A DNA stretch of 64,000 nucleotides from Paenibacillus sp. FSL R7-0273 (lineage in GTDB: Bacteria > Bacillota > Bacilli > Paenibacillales > Paenibacillaceae), in the NCBI RefSeq assembly GCF_000758625.1, contig NZ_CP009283.1:3979501-4043500 (forward strand). The letters are read 5' to 3'. The notes beneath the pieces were generated by a model that was not told where the DNA came from, did no database searches, and saw nothing but the letters and a program-made list of their open reading frames with translations. The position numbers and the translations under genes were made by a program. Positions 16,518 through 24,886 of the stretch are shown here, piece by piece. Numbering within the stretch: position 1 is the first letter of the stretch; the number at the start of each line of letters is the position of its first letter.

Positions 16518-18092
16518 TTATCTGGTCGGTTTTGGCTCCTGTCCCTCGGGTATGCGTTCGAGACGATCCGGAGTCGTCTGCTTAGGCAGGTTGGTCATTT
16601 TCCAGCGCGGCGCCCTCCACAGGACATCATTTAAGCTCTCAGGCATCAGCGGGGCAACCGGACTGAAATACGGAACACCATACGAGCGAAGGCTCACCAG
16701 GTGAAGGAGTAGGGTAAGTGTACCGAGTGCAATTCCGTACAGCCCTAAGGTTCCGGCCAGAATCAGCATAACAAAGCGCAGCAGACGCAAAGCATAGCCC
16801 AGGGTGTAGCGCGGAATGGTAAAAGAGGCAATCCCGGTCCCTGCAACAATAATGACTACGGGTGCCGACACAATTCCCGCCTGCACGGCTGCCTGGCCGA
16901 TAACCAGTGCGCCTACAATGCTGACCGCCGATCCCACCTGCTTGGGCAGCCTGACCCCCGCTTCGCGCAGGCCTTCAAAAATCATTTCCATCATGAACGC
17001 CTCCACTACTGTCGGAAAAGGCGTGTTCTCCTGCGCTGCCGAGAAGTTGAGTACCAGACTGGTGGGAAGCATTAACGAGTGAAAGTTAACAATGGCAACA
17101 TACAGCGAAGGCAGAAATACCGATGTAGTCAACAGCACACCGCGGATTATGCGGACTGCGGAGGAATATAAGGAACGGTTATAGTAATCTTCGGCGGACT
17201 GCAGGCCTGCCCAGAAGGTAAAGGGGACAATCAGGACAAAGGGAGTGCCGTCCGTAAAAATAGCTACCTTGCCCTCAACCAGATTGGCAGCCACGATGTC
17301 CGGGCGCTCCGTGCTTTGGACTGTCGGAAACGGGGAGTGCGGCGCATCCTCTATGAACTCCTCTATGTAACCCGACTCCAGAACAGCGTCGATCTTGATT
17401 CGACCGATTCTGCTGCGGACCTCCTGCACAATCGTGTCCTTGACGGTTCCTTCGATGTAGGAGATTACAATATTGGTCTGTGACAGCTCCCCTACAGTCA
17501 AGCTCTCCATCTTCAAGCGGTGGGTTTTCAGCTTTCGGCGTATCATACTTGTATTTGTACGCAGCGCCTCAGTAAATCCTTCTCTTGGTCCCTTGACCAC
17601 CGGCTCTGAAGAAGGCTCCTCCACACTGCGGACATCTCCGCCCTTTAATTCTGCGCTGAGTCCAAGAGATTCATTGTTGAAGAGGATCACGGCATGGCCC
17701 TTTAGGATATCCTGGACAGCCTCATGCAGGCAGGTGAGCTTACGGACCGCAGCTACAGCTATAAGCTGGTTTTCAATCACTTCCCTTAGCTGCTCCGGCT
17801 GCCTGTCCTCCCTTAAGCTGTCCCGTATGACCGGCTCGAGGACAAACTGATCCAGGGCTTTTGTATCGACCAGTCCATCTATATAAATAATTAGCAGTCT
17901 ATGATCAGCTGCTAATAAAACTTCGCGGAAGACAACATCCGAGCAATTCCTGAAAAGCTCCCTTAAAGTCTGCTCATTGGTCAGAAGGTCTTCGCTTAGC
18001 TGTTTTTTAGGGGCGGCATGTTCAGGATCAGCGGGCAAATTCACTTTGGCTTTATCCGGTTTCCGGTTCTTTCGCTTGGACCACAACAGCAT
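16518..18092 (-). CDS. Spore germination receptor subunit A (GerA family)
   Basis: 524-aa GerA-type subunit. A hydrophilic N-terminal domain of about 280 residues is followed by several transmembrane helices (from FVLIVPFTFWAGL onward) and the conserved PFPTVVEAFMMEMIFEGLREAG stretch seen in truncated form here (EAFMMEMIFEGLREAG). The C-terminal tail is Pro/Arg-rich. Start at 18092, where GAGGTGA lies seven bases upstream; the TTG just before it is too close. It acts with GerC and, by family logic, a GerB subunit. A receptor-specific nutrient cannot be inferred. Confidence 0.93.
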   Translation of the reverse strand: MLLWSKRKNRKPDKAKVNLPADPEHAAPKKQLSEDLLTNEQTLRELFRNCSDVVFREVLLAADHRLLIIYIDGLVDTKALDQFVLEPVIRDSLREDRQPEQLREVIENQLIAVAAVRKLTCLHEAVQDILKGHAVILFNNESLGLSAELKGGDVRSVEEPSSEPVVKGPREGFTEALRTNTSMIRRKLKTHRLKMESLTVGELSQTNIVISYIEGTVKDTIVQEVRSRIGRIKIDAVLESGYIEEFIEDAPHSPFPTVQSTERPDIVAANLVEGKVAIFTDGTPFVLIVPFTFWAGLQSAEDYYNRSLYSSAVRIIRGVLLTTSVFLPSLYVAIVNFHSLMLPTSLVLNFSAAQENTPFPTVVEAFMMEMIFEGLREAGVRLPKQVGSAVSIVGALVIGQAAVQAGIVSAPVVIIVAGTGIASFTIPRYTLGYALRLLRFVMLILAGTLGLYGIALGTLTLLLHLVSLRSYGVPYFSPVAPLMPESLNDVLWRAPRWKMTNLPKQTTPDRLERIPEGQEPKPTR

Positions 18093-18181
18093 CAACGGAT
18101 CACCTCATACCTCATAACTTAAGTTCGCGTGACTATTATTAGCGTTTAAACTATGAATCATCCGTTCTTTTAAAGGCAAAT

Positions 18182-18221
18182 AAAAGCGGCAGCCAAGGAT
18201 ATCATTATCCTTGGCTGCCGC
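18182..18221 (-). terminator. Intrinsic terminator of the TerB-ATPase-helicase operon
   Basis: A 16-bp perfect stem (GCGGCAGCCAAGGATA and its complement, 18186-18221) with a TCAT loop, followed on the minus strand by TTTTATTT. It lies 26 bases after the helicase stop and separates this operon from gerA. Confidence 0.93.
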
Positions 18222-18247
18222 CTGTTGGGCCTGCAATCAGCGTTATC

Positions 18248-20446
18248 TTATTCTGCCGGCTTCCATTGCTTCAGAACATTTCTAAGGCCCGGAACATCCA
18301 GCCCGTCCAGGGAAAAGGCCTTGCGCAGCAGATCATGCGGGATGAATTCATCATATTTGCCGAGGTACGGGGCCTCATCCTTGCTGAGCAAGGACAGCGG
18401 GTCGGATGCAGCGGCAGTCTCGGCCAGGATCTCCGCCTCCAGCGTCTCCGCATCCGCCTTGCCGGCTACGACCATGTAATAGGGCTCCATCGGCACAACG
18501 GAGCGCAGGCCGAGCCTGCCCTTGAGGTTGTTCTTCAGCAGACGTTCCAGTGTGCGGAACTGCCTGCTGCCCGCCCAGGGCAGAATAAAGATCGAATCGC
18601 CCCCGGCCGGCAGCACCTCGCGGGTCAGCAGCCCGCTCTCCTTTGCCAGCCGGCGCGCCCGCTCCAGCCTGGCGGCAGCACTTGGCGCAAGGTACGGATA
18701 TATCGCTGTCGAGCCCAGCACTTCACGGATCTTGGTCATGATGCGGGTATGCACATCACCCCCGGCGCCAAGCCATAGGGTGTCTACCTTGCCTCGCGAG
18801 CTTTTGACATAGACCGCCTTATGGCGGTTGTCGACCTCTTCGATCTTCCACAGCTTGCCCGCCAGCGTGAAGCAGTAGCCCGGCGGCGGCACCGTGGTAA
18901 TGGAGCCGATCTCCTCGGTGCCGTTATACACGACATGCTCCTCATCGTCCTTGAACACCGCGTAGAAGCGGAAGTTGTTCACAATCTTCTCGCCGGCCAG
19001 GCCGATCAGCACCGTGCCCTCATCCATCCTCTCGATATGGCCCATCGCGATCATGTATTCCATAAAAGCATCATAGTCCGCCGGATCAATCCCGCGGAAG
19101 GAAGGGAGGGTCAATACCGCCTCCTTCAATTCCTCCGGCTCGGCTTCGCCCATGCTCTTGAGGATGCTCATCGTCTGATGATAGAGCAGACCTACCGGCA
19201 GCTGCCGTACGTTCAGCGGCTCGACCCATTTCTCGCGCACGTACAGCTCGATGACGGCAATGGCCCGCAGCAGCGTCCACGGCATCCGCGCGGGAAGCTG
19301 CGCCTCCTCGTCCTCCTCCTCGGGCGTGACGAAGATCATCTCGGACGCGGCATCGCCGCGCCGTCCGGACCGCCCCAGCCGCTGCACGAAGCTCGCGCAG
19401 CTGTAAGGCGCGCCGAGCTGCAGCACGCGCTCCAGCTCGCCAAGGTCAATGCCCAGCTCCAGCGTCAGCGTCGCTGCGGCAACGGCAGGGCCGGAGCCCT
19501 CGCGGAGCGCGGCCTCCGTCTCCTCGCGCAGCATCGCCGATATGCTGCCGTGGTGCACATGGAACACGTCGCGCTCCCCGCGCTTCGCGGCCACCCGCCG
19601 CATCTCGAGGATGGTCTCCTCCGCATCCGTGCGGCTGTTCGTGAAGACCAGCGCCTTCTTCAGATGCGTATGGTCGTAGATGAACCCGTAATAGGCCTGG
19701 CGCGCCTGCTCCAGCCGCTCGGCCTGCACCTCGTCCCGCGCATCCGGGAACGAGAAATGCTCCACGCTCAGCCGGAGCTTGCGCCCGCCCTGCGGCGCGG
19801 ACACCTCTACGCTCTCGCGCGTGCCGGCGGCCAGCCACTCCGTCACGGAGGCATAGTCGCTGAGCGTAGCGGAGAGCCCGATCCGCCGCGGATGGCAGCC
19901 GGCCATCCGCGAGATCCGCGCCAGCTGGCTGAGCACCTGGATGCCGCGGTCCGCGCCCATAAACGCATGCACTTCATCGACGATGATGAAGCGCAGATCA
20001 TGGAACAGGGCCGGAATGGCATTCGGCCGGTTCATCAGCAGGCCTTCCAGCGACTCCGGAGTAATCTGGAGGACGCCGGAGGGCTTCTGCATCAGCCTGG
20101 TTTTGTCCGCCTGCGGCACGTCGCCGTGCCAGTGCCAGACCGGGATATTGCCTTCGCGCAGCAAATCATTTAACCGTGTGAACTGATCATTAATCAGCGC
20201 CTTGAGCGGCGCGATATAGAGGATGCCCACGGAGTCGGACGGCCGCTCATACAGCTCGGTCAGCGCCGGAAAAAAAGCCGCCTCCGTCTTCCCCGAAGCC
20301 GTTCCGGAGGCGATCAGCAGATGATGCGGCGTGTCGAACAGCACGCGGCAGGCATCCACCTGGGCCTCGCGCAGCGTCTCCCAGCGGTTCTTGTAGATGA
20401 ACTCTTTAATAAAGGGAGCAAGCCTGTAGAACGGGTTGCTGCTCAT
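18248..20446 (-). CDS. DEAD/DEAH-box helicase, Lhr-like; Shango SngC-like / BrxHI-like
   Basis: Superfamily 2 helicase of 732 aa. Motifs in order: GTASGKT (Walker A, residues 48-54), APLKALINDQ (Ia), TPES (129-132), DEVH (157-160), SAT (192-194). The second RecA domain follows with FTNSRTDAEE, HHGS, TLELGIDLGE and QRLGRSGRRG (motif VI). The C-terminal part (about residues 450-732) resembles Lhr-type accessory domains. It overlaps the ATPase gene by 4 bp. With the upstream TerB-type and DUF2791-type genes it has the composition of the Shango defence system; Lhr-like helicases also occur as BrxHI in type 2 BREX. It probably unwinds DNA or RNA using ATP. The central part is unusually GC-rich. 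Confidence 0.9.
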   Translation of the reverse strand: MSSNPFYRLAPFIKEFIYKNRWETLREAQVDACRVLFDTPHHLLIASGTASGKTEAAFFPALTELYERPSDSVGILYIAPLKALINDQFTRLNDLLREGNIPVWHWHGDVPQADKTRLMQKPSGVLQITPESLEGLLMNRPNAIPALFHDLRFIIVDEVHAFMGADRGIQVLSQLARISRMAGCHPRRIGLSATLSDYASVTEWLAAGTRESVEVSAPQGGRKLRLSVEHFSFPDARDEVQAERLEQARQAYYGFIYDHTHLKKALVFTNSRTDAEETILEMRRVAAKRGERDVFHVHHGSISAMLREETEAALREGSGPAVAAATLTLELGIDLGELERVLQLGAPYSCASFVQRLGRSGRRGDAASEMIFVTPEEEDEEAQLPARMPWTLLRAIAVIELYVREKWVEPLNVRQLPVGLLYHQTMSILKSMGEAEPEELKEAVLTLPSFRGIDPADYDAFMEYMIAMGHIERMDEGTVLIGLAGEKIVNNFRFYAVFKDDEEHVVYNGTEEIGSITTVPPPGYCFTLAGKLWKIEEVDNRHKAVYVKSSRGKVDTLWLGAGGDVHTRIMTKIREVLGSTAIYPYLAPSAAARLERARRLAKESGLLTREVLPAGGDSIFILPWAGSRQFRTLERLLKNNLKGRLGLRSVVPMEPYYMVVAGKADAETLEAEILAETAAASDPLSLLSKDEAPYLGKYDEFIPHDLLRKAFSLDGLDVPGLRNVLKQWKPAE

Positions 20447-21762
20447 AGGTCAAACTCCGCCAGCAGGCCGTCCAGCTCATTCTCACCGTCTGCATCCGGT
20501 TTAATCGTCCGCTCCCCGACCAGCTTCTCAAAGGACAGCTCAGGATGCTGGCTCAGCGTGTGCAGCAGATCCATAAAATCACGCACAATTTCGCGCGGGG
20601 TCAGCAGCTCGTCCGCCCCCAGCCGGCCCACTGCTTCCTCCATGAAATGCACCAGCTGCTCCTGGGTCAGTCTTGCCTCATAGCCGTAGTGGAGGGCATG
20701 AATGTCCCGCAGCTTCTGCAGCAGCACCAGAATCTCTTCATGCGAGAGCATCTCCAGCGCAATGATCGGCCCGGTAAAATTATTAAGCCCCGCTGCACCG
20801 TAACGCCCTGCCACCAGCCGGGAACGTAGGGCTTCGTAGCTGAACAGGCCGCGCCGTCCGTCTTCAACGAACTGCGGCGTACCGCCGATGAAGATACCCA
20901 GTCGCTCCGCCTTGCCCTGCATCGTATCATTGAACATGGTCAGCAGCTTCTCATAATTGCTCTGCCGGGAGATGCTGTTAGTGATTTTGTATAGATTCAC
21001 ACCTTCATCAATGAACAGCAGCAATCCTTTGTAACCGATCGCCCCGGTGAACTCCGCCCAGAGCTTCATATAATCGTACCAGTTATCGTCGTCAATAATG
21101 ACACCGACACCCAGCGCCTTGCGCGCCTCTGTCCGGGTAGCGAATTCGCCCCGCAGCCAGCGCAGCGCATCCTGCTTGAGCTCGTCCTCGGCCAGCTTAT
21201 GGCCGTTCCAGTAAGAGGCCAGCACCTTGGCAAAATCAAAGCCGTGCACCAGCCCGCGCATACCGGATGCGACCGTATAAATACGCTGCTCCACTTCCTC
21301 TGCCAGCTGCGGGTCGTCCGGAGTAAGACCCTTCTCCTGCAGCACAGCCTGCTGAAGACCCATAATCCATTTCTGCAGCATGATCTCCAGCGCTCCCCCG
21401 TCCGGACGGGTGCGGGTCGACAAATGGCTCATCAGCTCCCGGTAGGTTGCCAGCCCCTGTCCTTTCGTTCCCACCAGCCTGCGCTCAGGCGACAGGTCGG
21501 CATCGGCGACCACAAAGTCACGGTCCATCGCATAGTTGCGGATAATCTGCAGCAAAAAGCTTTTACCGCTGCCGAACTTGCCGGTAATTAGCTTGAAGGC
21601 AGCGCCGCCGTCTGCGATATTCTCCATATCCCGGAGAATCGCTTCCACCTCTGGCCGTCGTCCTACAGCGATATGCTCCAGTCCGATCCGCGGCACGACT
21701 CCGGCAGTCAGGGAATTGACCAGGGCCGTTGTCATCCGCTTTGGTATTTTTAATTCACCCAT
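20443..21762 (-). CDS. DUF2791 / BrxC-BrxD-type P-loop ATPase; Shango SngB-like
   Basis: 439-aa ATPase. Walker A is GKFGSGKS (residues 61-68) and Walker B LLLFIDE (247-253); between them HLSTRTRPDGG and DNWYDYMKLW fit the DUF2791 pattern. Late arginine residues in REIVRDF may be in the AAA+ arginine-finger/sensor area. It resembles BrxD of BREX but lacks the pglX and pglZ partners. Its stop overlaps the helicase start by 4 bp, and its start follows the TerB-type stop directly (TAAATG), so three subunits are made in stoichiometric fashion. The likely role is ATP-dependent control of the helicase, by analogy with Shango. Confidence 0.85.
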   Translation of the reverse strand: MGELKIPKRMTTALVNSLTAGVVPRIGLEHIAVGRRPEVEAILRDMENIADGGAAFKLITGKFGSGKSFLLQIIRNYAMDRDFVVADADLSPERRLVGTKGQGLATYRELMSHLSTRTRPDGGALEIMLQKWIMGLQQAVLQEKGLTPDDPQLAEEVEQRIYTVASGMRGLVHGFDFAKVLASYWNGHKLAEDELKQDALRWLRGEFATRTEARKALGVGVIIDDDNWYDYMKLWAEFTGAIGYKGLLLFIDEGVNLYKITNSISRQSNYEKLLTMFNDTMQGKAERLGIFIGGTPQFVEDGRRGLFSYEALRSRLVAGRYGAAGLNNFTGPIIALEMLSHEEILVLLQKLRDIHALHYGYEARLTQEQLVHFMEEAVGRLGADELLTPREIVRDFMDLLHTLSQHPELSFEKLVGERTIKPDADGENELDGLLAEFDL

Positions 21763-23466
21763 TTAATCATTCACCTCATTAATTAAATACAGCAGCGGCT
21801 TCCATTCCTCAGCCAGCTCCCCGCCGTCGATCAGCAGGTCACCGAGCAGGTTCACCGCAAGCTCATTGATCTCATCATACAGCAGCTCCGCCATCGTTCC
21901 GGCTGCTGCAGCCATTATCTCAACCTGATCAAGCCCGTTATCCGCAGCCAGGGCCAGCAGCACCTGCCGGTGCAATGGAAGTAATTCTGCGCTTAGCTCC
22001 ACCCATTCTGCAGGAACACCGGCAGATGTCAGTACAGCAGCTTCTTCTTCAGCAGCAGTATTGTCCTCAAGCGGCTGGCCGTAATCCTGTTCCAAGCTTA
22101 TCTTGTCTTCTATTAGAATTTGCTCCTGTTCCACCACCGGCTCCTCATAAGCCTCAACCGTCAACAGGCTGCGGACAACCTCGGAATCACTCTGCAGCTG
22201 CTCCAGCTTCGCCCTGTCGATCACAACCGCCGGCCCCTTGGCCTCCTGCTCCGCTTTGCGGAATTCCCGCTGCAGATATTTGGTGATCAGCTCGTCCATG
22301 TCCGGGTCAATCCTTATATCCTTCAGCCGTCCGCGGAAGCCCGTCAGCTCCCGCAGCTTGTTCTCGGTCAGCCGGAACAGGCGGGTAATCAGGCTGCGCA
22401 GCGGCAGCAGCTTGCTGATCCGTACGACAGGCACAAGTACGGAATAGCCGTAACGTGAGATATCATAAACAGCACTGCGGAACAAATAGCGCTCCCGCAT
22501 GACCGGAGGACCCGGAGGGAATTTTTCAATCAGACGTGCGCCGTGCTTTCTCGCGACATAGGCATCGATTAAGGCTACTACCTGCGGTATGTAGCGTTCA
22601 GCCGCTTCTTTTCCTTCACCGGCATAGAACTTGGACTTGCTGATATCATAATCGGACATCACAGTCAGAACCTCAAAGGTCAGCTGCTCCGGGGCGGAGC
22701 TGAGACAGCGCAGCAGCTCGATTTCCGCCAGATCGCCGGACAGCCCGCGAGTGCGCGCAACAATTAGCGACAGCGGAACATCCAGCTTGTGCACAAAGGA
22801 GAAATCCGCCATCCAGCTGCCGAGATACTGGTCCAGCCGTTTATATTGGGCCCGGTAAGCTTCCCAGATCAGCCCCAGCTGCCGGTAACCGTCACCCGGC
22901 TCTCGCCAGCCGATACCGTTAATCAGCTCATACACATGCAGAAAAATGTAAGACAGATCCGTTTTGGGATAGCGCCCCTGTCTTACTTCATTCCGCCAGT
23001 AGAAGTACCAGCGGCTCTGCTCAGCGGTCATATGGCTGTAGCTAGGCCAGTAGCTTTTGAACGGAACAAGCTTCGCTTCATCTGCAGTCATATCCTCCAG
23101 CTCAGCCGCCCGCAGCACGAATTCGCTCTCCGTCTCCTTCTTGGCGGAGGAAACAGATACCGGAGTGCGCGGTAACGGAGGAGCAGACTTCATCCGTGGC
23201 TCCTTTGCCGGCACATTCCACTCTTTCGGCTGATCCGCCTTCTGCATATAAGGTTCCGCTGGCGCGGACGGACTGCCCTGCTCCAGATCCCACAGCTGCA
23301 GCTGCTGCGGAGCGGCTTCGTCAGGCTGTCTGCTTTTGTCTGTCTTTTTGTTAACCGCGCCGCCGCCCGGGCTGTGTCCGGATTCCCGCGGAGGAACCGC
23401 CATATCCTGTTCTGTACTCTCCCAGACCAGCTCTGAAAAATGCAGGCCCTCCCTGTCTCTCGCCAT
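21763..23466 (-). CDS. TerB-N/TerB-C domain protein; Shango SngA-like
   Basis: 567-aa protein, first gene of the operon. Residues 1-115 are low complexity (Pro, Gln, Glu, Lys). Residues about 130-190 contain FKSYWPSYSHMTAEQSRWYF, YWRNEVRQGRYP and LSYIFLHVYELING, which match the TerB-N module; the acidic C terminus with LLGDLLIDGG and EEWKPLLYLI resembles TerB-C. The start at 23466 (ATG) has GGGGAGA six bases upstream; a GTG five codons before lacks space for a site. TerB-family proteins have been linked to tellurite resistance and stress systems and, in Shango, to phage defence. A sensor or scaffold role is likely by association. Confidence 0.8.
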   Translation of the reverse strand: MARDREGLHFSELVWESTEQDMAVPPRESGHSPGGGAVNKKTDKSRQPDEAAPQQLQLWDLEQGSPSAPAEPYMQKADQPKEWNVPAKEPRMKSAPPLPRTPVSVSSAKKETESEFVLRAAELEDMTADEAKLVPFKSYWPSYSHMTAEQSRWYFYWRNEVRQGRYPKTDLSYIFLHVYELINGIGWREPGDGYRQLGLIWEAYRAQYKRLDQYLGSWMADFSFVHKLDVPLSLIVARTRGLSGDLAEIELLRCLSSAPEQLTFEVLTVMSDYDISKSKFYAGEGKEAAERYIPQVVALIDAYVARKHGARLIEKFPPGPPVMRERYLFRSAVYDISRYGYSVLVPVVRISKLLPLRSLITRLFRLTENKLRELTGFRGRLKDIRIDPDMDELITKYLQREFRKAEQEAKGPAVVIDRAKLEQLQSDSEVVRSLLTVEAYEEPVVEQEQILIEDKISLEQDYGQPLEDNTAAEEEAAVLTSAGVPAEWVELSAELLPLHRQVLLALAADNGLDQVEIMAAAAGTMAELLYDEINELAVNLLGDLLIDGGELAEEWKPLLYLINEVND

Positions 23467-23504
23467 CCGTAATCTCCCCACTCGTCTGCCATAGTAATTT
23501 CAAC

Positions 23505-23513
23505 ATTATATCA
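23505..23513 (-). promoter_or_regulatory. Extended -10 promoter of the TerB-ATPase-helicase operon
   Basis: On the minus strand TGATATAAT, an extended -10 (TGnTATAAT), 38 bases before the chosen TerB-type start. The -35 region is poor. A direct repeat GGTATATG occurs twice about 26 bases apart, the second copy abutting the -10. Confidence 0.55.
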
Positions 23514-23601
23514 TATACCTCGTCTGCCTGATGCAGCATATACCGGCATCCAAACGCTCCAGGGACACAGGTCTATTCGTTTTGTTATGTTTTCATAAAA
23601 A

Positions 23602-23633
23602 AAGACCCTGAGCGCCCTGCACCTCAAGATCTT
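23602..23633 (-). terminator. Intrinsic terminator of the ankyrin-repeat gene
   Basis: On the minus strand AAGATCTTGAG pairs with CTCAGGGTCTT (GU pairs included) around a 10-base loop, followed by TTTTTTT. It lies 17 bases past the ankyrin stop, so the downstream TerB operon needs its own promoter. Confidence 0.8.
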
Positions 23634-23650
23634 ATGATAGGCATTTGCCC

Positions 23651-24706
23651 CTAACGGGCATAATCAGGTTCCGGCATAGAAACGGGCTGAGGATTGGCAA
23701 GTACCCATTGTACCGCGAGCTCGCTTAATCTGGAAGGCTGCTCATTGCCGGCGATATTATGGAAACGTCTGGCGATTGAAGAGGCCTCCTCCAGAAGTCC
23801 AGGTTCTAAAGGTGCTCCTGTGCCCAAGTAACGGACCAGTGCATCCAGCATTTTACGGTAATCGGCATCCCAGTTTCCTCCGCCGTTATTAAGTATTTCA
23901 TAAGACACACGGCCTGTGATTCGGATGACCTCTCCCTGCAGCGTCTGGGCGTGCCCTGAAGCGGGGACAAGTAAATCCCACAGCTCCTGGTGCTGTAGCG
24001 GCCATGCCTCTGCTTTTACCTTAATAAAGGAGGTTCCATCATGTTTGTCCAATCTTGCTACAGGCTCGACATCAAATTGCCGGTACAGCTTCATCAGTGA
24101 ATGTACAGTGTGATCCAGATCCTCCTTATTGTAATTCGCTCTGACGAATTCAAAGTCCTTACCGATCCGGCATACAGATTCCTTCATCTCCGGCGTAATG
24201 GCGGCCCCGGCATCCAGCAGAACCTCCGAGATTTCCGCCATGCGGGTTATGTCGATATTACGGCATTGTAACAATGCTTTGGCAAGAGGTGTGTTTTTCC
24301 GCTTACTTTCCGCATGTACATTCGCGCCGCTGCTTACCAGCTCTCGTACCGCTGTGGTCCGGTAAGCTGCTGCTGCTGCATGCAGCGGGGTCTCATTATG
24401 GTAATCCAGAGCCTCAGCATTAGCGCCTAGTTCAAGCAGCAAGGGTACATTTCCTGACCAGGCTGCAGCCTGGGCATGAAGAGCGGTCCGCTTATAGGTA
24501 TCGGCAGCGTTAATGTCAGCTCCCTGCTTCACAAGCCAGCGGACCATTTCATCCGGAATTTGCCGGAAGCTAAGGGCGGTACCTTTACTGTAGCCCCCGC
24601 GTGCATCCCATTCGCAGCGTTCAAAAACCTCTTTCAGGTCAGAGATATTATTCGTTTTGATCAGCTGGTCAAAATTAGCAGGCAATGTTAATTTCTTTTT
24701 CCCCAT
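23651..24706 (-). CDS. Ankyrin-repeat protein
   Basis: 351-aa soluble protein with at least three ankyrin repeats between residues about 40 and 150 (e.g. KRTALHAQAAAWSGNVPLLL, NETPLHAAAAAY, NTPLAKALLQC), each with the TPLH-type turn. The C-terminal half has no repeats and no family I recognise. Ankyrin proteins act as protein-binding scaffolds, so a partner cannot be guessed. It is transcribed towards the TerB operon, but a terminator stands between them, so it is probably unrelated. No signal peptide. RBS AGAGGAAG precedes the ATG. Confidence 0.86.
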   Translation of the reverse strand: MGKKKLTLPANFDQLIKTNNISDLKEVFERCEWDARGGYSKGTALSFRQIPDEMVRWLVKQGADINAADTYKRTALHAQAAAWSGNVPLLLELGANAEALDYHNETPLHAAAAAYRTTAVRELVSSGANVHAESKRKNTPLAKALLQCRNIDITRMAEISEVLLDAGAAITPEMKESVCRIGKDFEFVRANYNKEDLDHTVHSLMKLYRQFDVEPVARLDKHDGTSFIKVKAEAWPLQHQELWDLLVPASGHAQTLQGEVIRITGRVSYEILNNGGGNWDADYRKMLDALVRYLGTGAPLEPGLLEEASSIARRFHNIAGNEQPSRLSELAVQWVLANPQPVSMPEPDYAR

Positions 24707-24828
24707 CTTATCTTCCTCTCCTTTATAAATAGATAAACAGCAGGCAACTTCTTGAAAACTATCCTAAAGGAGGATTCCATGGGCATTCAAACACTCCGAC
24801 GGGCTGTCCCTGCGCTGCATCATCACAC

Positions 24829-24854
24829 AAAAAACCGCCGGATCGCTCCGGCGG
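24829..24854 (-). terminator. Intrinsic terminator of the NiaP-like transporter gene
   Basis: CCGCCGGA / TCCGGCGG stem with a TCGC loop; on the minus strand a TTTTTT run follows. It lies 33 bases downstream of the transporter stop. Confidence 0.9.
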
Positions 24855-24886
24855 CACAGTCAGCTATATGGGTGTATAGGCCCTGC

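Noticed and set aside
18821..20173. A long open frame on the plus strand (450 codons) opposite the helicase
   Set aside because: It is the mirror of a GC-rich coding strand with Ala/Arg/His-rich composition and no motif; the helicase on the other strand carries all its catalytic motifs.
20443..23466. BREX type 2, because of the BrxD-like ATPase and BrxHI-like helicase
   Set aside because: No pglX methyltransferase, pglZ phosphatase or pglW/Y gene is in the window, and a TerB-type gene is the third partner.
21763..23466. Tellurite resistance operon, because of TerB domains
   Set aside because: No terC, terD or terZ homologues lie nearby, and the neighbours are a helicase and an ATPase.
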